From contig NZ_CP061379.1 of the NCBI RefSeq assembly GCF_015624505.1, positions 2,108,001 through 2,172,000 on the forward strand: a stretch of 64,000 bases of DNA, given 5' to 3'. The notes beneath the pieces are model-generated. The model had not been told where the DNA came from, made no database searches, and saw nothing but the letters and a program-made list of their open reading frames with translations. Positions within the stretch are counted from its first letter, which is position 1. Every line of letters begins with the position of its first letter. Source of the DNA: Bradyrhizobium commune (GTDB lineage: Bacteria > Pseudomonadota > Alphaproteobacteria > Rhizobiales > Xanthobacteraceae). Of the stretch, positions 60,911 to 64,000 are shown in pieces. A program made the position numbers and the translations under genes.

Positions 60911-61534
60911 GTGCCGGGCCTTGTCCATGTGGTCGACGACGATGCTTCGTTCCGCACCGCGATCGAGCGCAGGTTGAAGCTTGCCGGCTATGAGGTCGCG
61001 ACCTACGCATCGGCGCAGGACCTGCTCGACGCAGCACTGGACGACCACCAGCCGGGATGCATTTTACTCGACGTGCGGATACCGGGGCTGAGCGGTCCCG
61101 ATTTGCAGAGCCGCCTGATCGAGCGGGGGTCGACATTGCCCATCGTCTTCCTGACCGGACACGCGGACACGCCGACCACGGTGCGGGCCATCAAGGCCGG
61201 CGCCGAGGATTTTTTGACCAAGCCGATCTCGTCGGAGCTGCTGCTCGATGCGATCGAGCGCGCGCTGGCACGGCAGCGCACCGCGCGCGTGCAGCGCGAC
61301 AGGCTCGAGACGTTCCGCGCGCACCTCGCGACGCTGACGCAGCGCGAGCGCCAGGTATTCGAACTGATCGTCCGCGGCAGGATCAACAAGCAAATCGCCT
61401 ATGAGCTCGGCACCACCGAGCGCACGGTGAAAGCCCATCGCCATCAGGTGATGGAGAAGATGCAGGTTCATTCACTTGCGGAGCTCGTTTCGATCGCGGA
61501 GCGGCTCGGAATGCTCGATTCGAACGGCGATTGA
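60911..61534 (+). CDS. FixJ-family response regulator
   Basis: The 207-residue product has a receiver domain with the acidic pair DD(9-10), phospho-acceptor Asp54 in LLDVRIPG, Thr in FLTGHADTP and Lys104 in LTKP. A LuxR/FixJ helix-turn-helix at about 140-200 follows (TQRERQVFELIVRGRINKQI, ERTVKAHRHQVMEKM). The start is GTG at 60911. No histidine kinase gene is adjacent, so its partner is elsewhere. It is divergent from the FixK-like gene, the arrangement expected if it activates that gene. Confidence 0.9.
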   Translation: MPGLVHVVDDDASFRTAIERRLKLAGYEVATYASAQDLLDAALDDHQPGCILLDVRIPGLSGPDLQSRLIERGSTLPIVFLTGHADTPTTVRAIKAGAEDFLTKPISSELLLDAIERALARQRTARVQRDRLETFRAHLATLTQRERQVFELIVRGRINKQIAYELGTTERTVKAHRHQVMEKMQVHSLAELVSIAERLGMLDSNGD

Positions 61535-61722
61535 TCGCTTTGTCAGAATGCACGTTTCCATGATGGCACTGCCCCAAGGGACAATATGAAATCTGTCAAC
61601 GTGGTGATGCCATGCATGTGCGGCAGATGTGGCGTTTTGTCTGCTGCGCGAATCGATGGTCGGGCCTGTCGGATGTGTCCGGCCGTGCCATCAGCGCCGA
61701 TGCCGCCCGAAAGGTCGACGCC

Positions 61723-62091
61723 GTGACAACGCGCCAGTCCGTTTTCATCGTCGATGATGATCCGTCCGTCCGGACCAGCATGAGCCGGCTGCTGCGCGAA
61801 TATGGCTTCGTCACGACTCTGTTCGAGTCCGCGAGTGCGTTGCTTGATTACGGCAGCTTCGACAGCGCGATCTGCATCGTCATCGATATCAATCTCGACG
61901 GAAATTCCGGCATCGATTTGCGACGGAGACTGGCAGAGGATGGCGTCACTGTACCGGTGATCTTCATTACCGGCAGTGACAGCGCTGCGAACCGCGTCGC
62001 TGCGATTACGTCGGGCTGCGTCGCCTACCTGACCAAACCGTTCACGGCGCAGTCGCTGATCGAGTCGGTGACGCGCGCATCGGCCGCGTAG
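61723..62091 (+). CDS. Receiver-domain response regulator without output domain
   Basis: From GTG at 61723 the product is 122 residues and consists of a single receiver domain: acidic residues DDD (11-13), phospho-acceptor Asp55 in CIVIDINLDG, FITGSDSAAN, and Lys105 in LTKPF. It is FixJ-like in sequence but has no DNA-binding domain. A longer frame opens at 61612 and adds a non-conserved leader. It follows the FixJ-like gene by 188 bases on the same strand. Single receivers often act as phosphate sinks or in phosphorelays. Confidence 0.8.
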   Translation: MTTRQSVFIVDDDPSVRTSMSRLLREYGFVTTLFESASALLDYGSFDSAICIVIDINLDGNSGIDLRRRLAEDGVTVPVIFITGSDSAANRVAAITSGCVAYLTKPFTAQSLIESVTRASAA

Positions 62092-62105
62092 CGGGGCCAG
62101 GCTGT

Positions 62106-63512
62106 TCATTCATCGACATATTGCTCCAGCGTCTGCGCCGGTGCGCCCCTGTGGACAGATGCGAATTGCGCCAGCGGAATCGATGTCGTCATTGCCAGCA
62201 GGTTGGAGTCGACGACCTCGAGCGCCAGCACCTTGCCCGCTTCCATCTGCTGGACGATCTCGGGCGATGCGACATCGGCTGCAATGCACGCGTTGGTCAG
62301 GCACCAGGTATAGGGGATGCGAAAGGCGCTGCCCTGATCGACAGTCAGCTTGGCCGGCTGTTGCAGATACATGCCAACGGGCACGAACAGTTGCAGCCGT
62401 GCCGTGGACGTGCCTTCGCGCTCGATCAGGTCCACACGTACGGCAGTCTGGCCGGTCGGGAATTTGCCGGTGATGGAGGTCCGGCACAGCGTCGGCGCGC
62501 CACCCGCCTTGAAGCAGAGCTTCTGCCAGTCGCTATAGGTGATGTCCTTGGCCTCACGTTGGCCGCGGGTCGCGACCTCGGTGGATTTGTCGACCTGCGC
62601 GGCCTTCGATGCGGCCCAATCCGGTTTCTGCGCGTCGAGGAATTTGGTCACCAGCGGTGACCAGAGCGGGATCGCATCCAGCGAGCCGATGAAGAAATGC
62701 CCCTCGTTGCCGAACGGCGGCATCAGATGATATTCGGCCCGGCCGCCGGCCGCGGTGAAGGCCGCGTACATGCGCTTCGACAGATCGGGGCCAAAGAACG
62801 TGTCGTTCTCGATGTAGATCCACAGCATCGGCACCCGCGAGGTGCGGCCAAAATCCGCGGTGGCCTCCACCAGCCTGTCGGGTGCGCAATTGTTGTTGGG
62901 CTTGCCGCCGACCCGGCCACCGCGACCGGCTGCGAATGTGATGACGGCTTTGACCTGCGGCGGGTTTACGCTCGACAGCGCGATCGAGGCCCAGCCGCCG
63001 GCGGACTGCCCGACCACGATCACGTCCTTCGGGACGATGCGCTTTTCAGCGGCGAGGTAGTCGATGATCCAGAGATCGACCTGCGCCACCGCAAGCCCCG
63101 CGTCGTGGAAGTTGGGATTCGTGCATTTGCCGATCTTGGAGAAGAAGGGGCCGTAGATCGCGCGCGCGGGAATGTCGATGGCGGCGGCGCCATAGCCGGA
63201 GCCCACCGGCGCCACCACGAGATAGCCGCGCTTGGCGAACCACTTTGCGGCGTCACGGAATTCCACGAGCGGAAAGAAGCTGCGATCGGTCGGATTGAGC
63301 GACACGCCGTGGTTCATGATCACGAGCGGGAAGGGGCCGTCGCCGACCGGGCGCACCAGATAGGCGAACATGGGCAGCGGCAGCGGCAGCGCCCAGATCT
63401 CCTCCTGGATGCGGACGTCGTTCTCGGCGCGCACCGGCGCGGACAATCCGCCGAGAACGAGCAGGGCGGTTGCAAGTGATCGGAGGATTGCCGTCGGGAC
63501 ACAGCGCATCAC
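62106..63512 (-). CDS. Exported alpha/beta hydrolase fused to an IalB-like domain
   Basis: The 468-residue product has a signal peptide (about 1-29, ending PVRA). Residues 40-300 form a dienelactone-hydrolase-like domain: VIMNHGVSLN, Ser170 in VVGQSAGGW, Asp237 in YIENDTFF and His272 in EGHFFIG. Residues about 325-468 match invasion-associated locus B proteins (KAGGAPTLCRTSITGKFPTG, VDLIEREGTSTARLQLFVPV, WCLTNACIAADVASPE, cysteines likely paired). The fusion suggests a periplasmic or surface esterase with a binding tail. Its start lies 49 bases from a FixK box. Confidence 0.85.
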   Translation of the reverse strand: MMRCVPTAILRSLATALLVLGGLSAPVRAENDVRIQEEIWALPLPLPMFAYLVRPVGDGPFPLVIMNHGVSLNPTDRSFFPLVEFRDAAKWFAKRGYLVVAPVGSGYGAAAIDIPARAIYGPFFSKIGKCTNPNFHDAGLAVAQVDLWIIDYLAAEKRIVPKDVIVVGQSAGGWASIALSSVNPPQVKAVITFAAGRGGRVGGKPNNNCAPDRLVEATADFGRTSRVPMLWIYIENDTFFGPDLSKRMYAAFTAAGGRAEYHLMPPFGNEGHFFIGSLDAIPLWSPLVTKFLDAQKPDWAASKAAQVDKSTEVATRGQREAKDITYSDWQKLCFKAGGAPTLCRTSITGKFPTGQTAVRVDLIEREGTSTARLQLFVPVGMYLQQPAKLTVDQGSAFRIPYTWCLTNACIAADVASPEIVQQMEAGKVLALEVVDSNLLAMTTSIPLAQFASVHRGAPAQTLEQYVDE

Positions 63513-63560
63513 AAACCTCCTTCAGCCCGGCGGATTTGAGTTGCGGCAGGAGAAGTTTGC

Positions 63561-63574
63561 TTGATCCAGATCAA
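63561..63574. promoter_or_regulatory. FixK/FNR box between the hydrolase-IalB and SulP genes
   Basis: TTGATCCAGATCAA is an exact TTGAT-N4-ATCAA site. For the SulP gene a start near 63609 leaves a 67-base leader. For the hydrolase gene a start near 63526 leaves about 14 bases. Control of SulP is the more natural geometry. Confidence 0.78.
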
Positions 63575-63675
63575 TCTTTCCCGATGACCGGAAACCCCTA
63601 TGGATCGATGCAGCAGACCCGACAGCTGCTCATCGTGTCGCTGCGCTGTGCGGTCATCCATCATGAGGCATCTGC

Positions 63676-64000
63676 ATGAACACATCATCCGAGCCGGGAT
63701 GGATACGATTCTTCCCGCCGTCTGCCTGGCTCGCGGCCTATGAACGACGTTGGCTATCGTCTGACGCGGTCGCGGGCATCACGCTGGCGGCCTACGCCAT
63801 CCCGGTCTCGCTCGCCTATGCGGCGCTGGCCGGCCTGGCGCCGCAGGTCGGCGTCTACGGCTACATGCTCGGCGGGATCGGCTATGCCTTGCTCGGCTCG
63901 TCGCGACAGCTCGCAATTGGCCCGACGTCGGCGATTTCCCTGATGATTGCCGCCACCGTCGGCGCGCTCGCCGGCGGCGATGCGGTGCGCTATGCGCAGA
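63676..64000 (+). CDS. SulP-family anion transporter (partial, runs off the window)
   Basis: The first 108 codons encode the SulP N-terminus: WLAAYERRWLSSDAVAGITL, then AYAIPVSLAYAALAGLAPQV, and SSRQLAIGPTSAISLMIAA, the typical helix 1-3 region. SulP proteins carry sulfate, bicarbonate or other anions and usually end in a STAS domain, which would lie beyond the window. It is preceded by a FixK box. Confidence 0.85.
   Translation, partial: MNTSSEPGWIRFFPPSAWLAAYERRWLSSDAVAGITLAAYAIPVSLAYAALAGLAPQVGVYGYMLGGIGYALLGSSRQLAIGPTSAISLMIAATVGALAGGDAVRYAQ

Noticed and set aside
1-64000. CRISPR arrays, insertion sequences, integrase genes or rRNA
   Set aside because: No regularly spaced repeats, transposase or integrase motifs, or rRNA signatures were seen on either strand.

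Overview
The window reads as chromosome of a GC-rich alphaproteobacterium, most likely Bradyrhizobium or a close relative (Rhodopseudomonas, Afipia). The basis is gene style and content: FixK- and FixJ-type regulators with TTGAT-N4-ATCAA sites, a PHA gene set, OpgC, many acyl-CoA enzymes and dense ATGA overlaps. No rRNA, intact tRNA, CRISPR array, insertion sequence or phage gene was recognised.

Layout. (1) 0-16.3 kb is a regulator-heavy block. It holds two acetoacetate-decarboxylase-family paralogues, an AraC regulator, three large paralogous winged-helix/NTPase/repeat regulators, a MalT/LuxR-type regulator and a PoxB-like pyruvate oxidase. (2) 16.4-19.8 kb holds a small membrane-anchored hypothetical, an OpgC-like acyltransferase, the frameshifted tail of a nucleotidyl cyclase, and an AraC regulator facing the next block. 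(3) 20.2-26.6 kb is a compact polyhydroxyalkanoate operon: acyl-CoA ligase, MaoC hydratase, PHA synthase, PHA depolymerase, phasin and acyl-CoA dehydrogenase. (4) 26.7-42.4 kb looks like an undescribed catabolic cluster: ThDP enzyme, SnoaL-like protein, IclR regulator, VOC protein, luciferase-like monooxygenase, a flavin reductase fused to an IclR-type sensor domain, hydrolases, MFS transporter, two enoyl-CoA hydratases, CoA ligase, TetR regulator and SDR. Two gene remnants lie inside it. (5) 42.5-48.4 kb is a carbohydrate ABC transporter (binding protein and two permeases, no ATPase gene) with Gfo/Idh/MocA, ThuA-like and LacI genes, resembling rhizobial thu-type sugar loci. (6) 48.5-64 kb is a low-oxygen block. 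Four FixK/FNR-type boxes precede an AI-2E-family transporter, a DUF3141-pta-ackA-fabI operon, a CoA-transferase/potassium-channel pair and a hydrolase/SulP pair. A cysteine-free FixK-like regulator and two FixJ-type response regulators lie in the same block.

How the genes may work together: the PHA operon can activate fatty acids, feed R-3-hydroxyacyl-CoA to polymer and recover it. The low-oxygen block joins a PhaC-fold protein to Pta and AckA (acetyl-CoA to acetate plus ATP), a second FabI and a CoA-transferase. This suggests oxygen-controlled disposal of acetyl and acyl units with ATP gain. PoxB and the two decarboxylase-like proteins at the left end touch the same acetate/acetoacetate node. 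These links are inference from gene content and sites; no substrate can be fixed from sequence alone.
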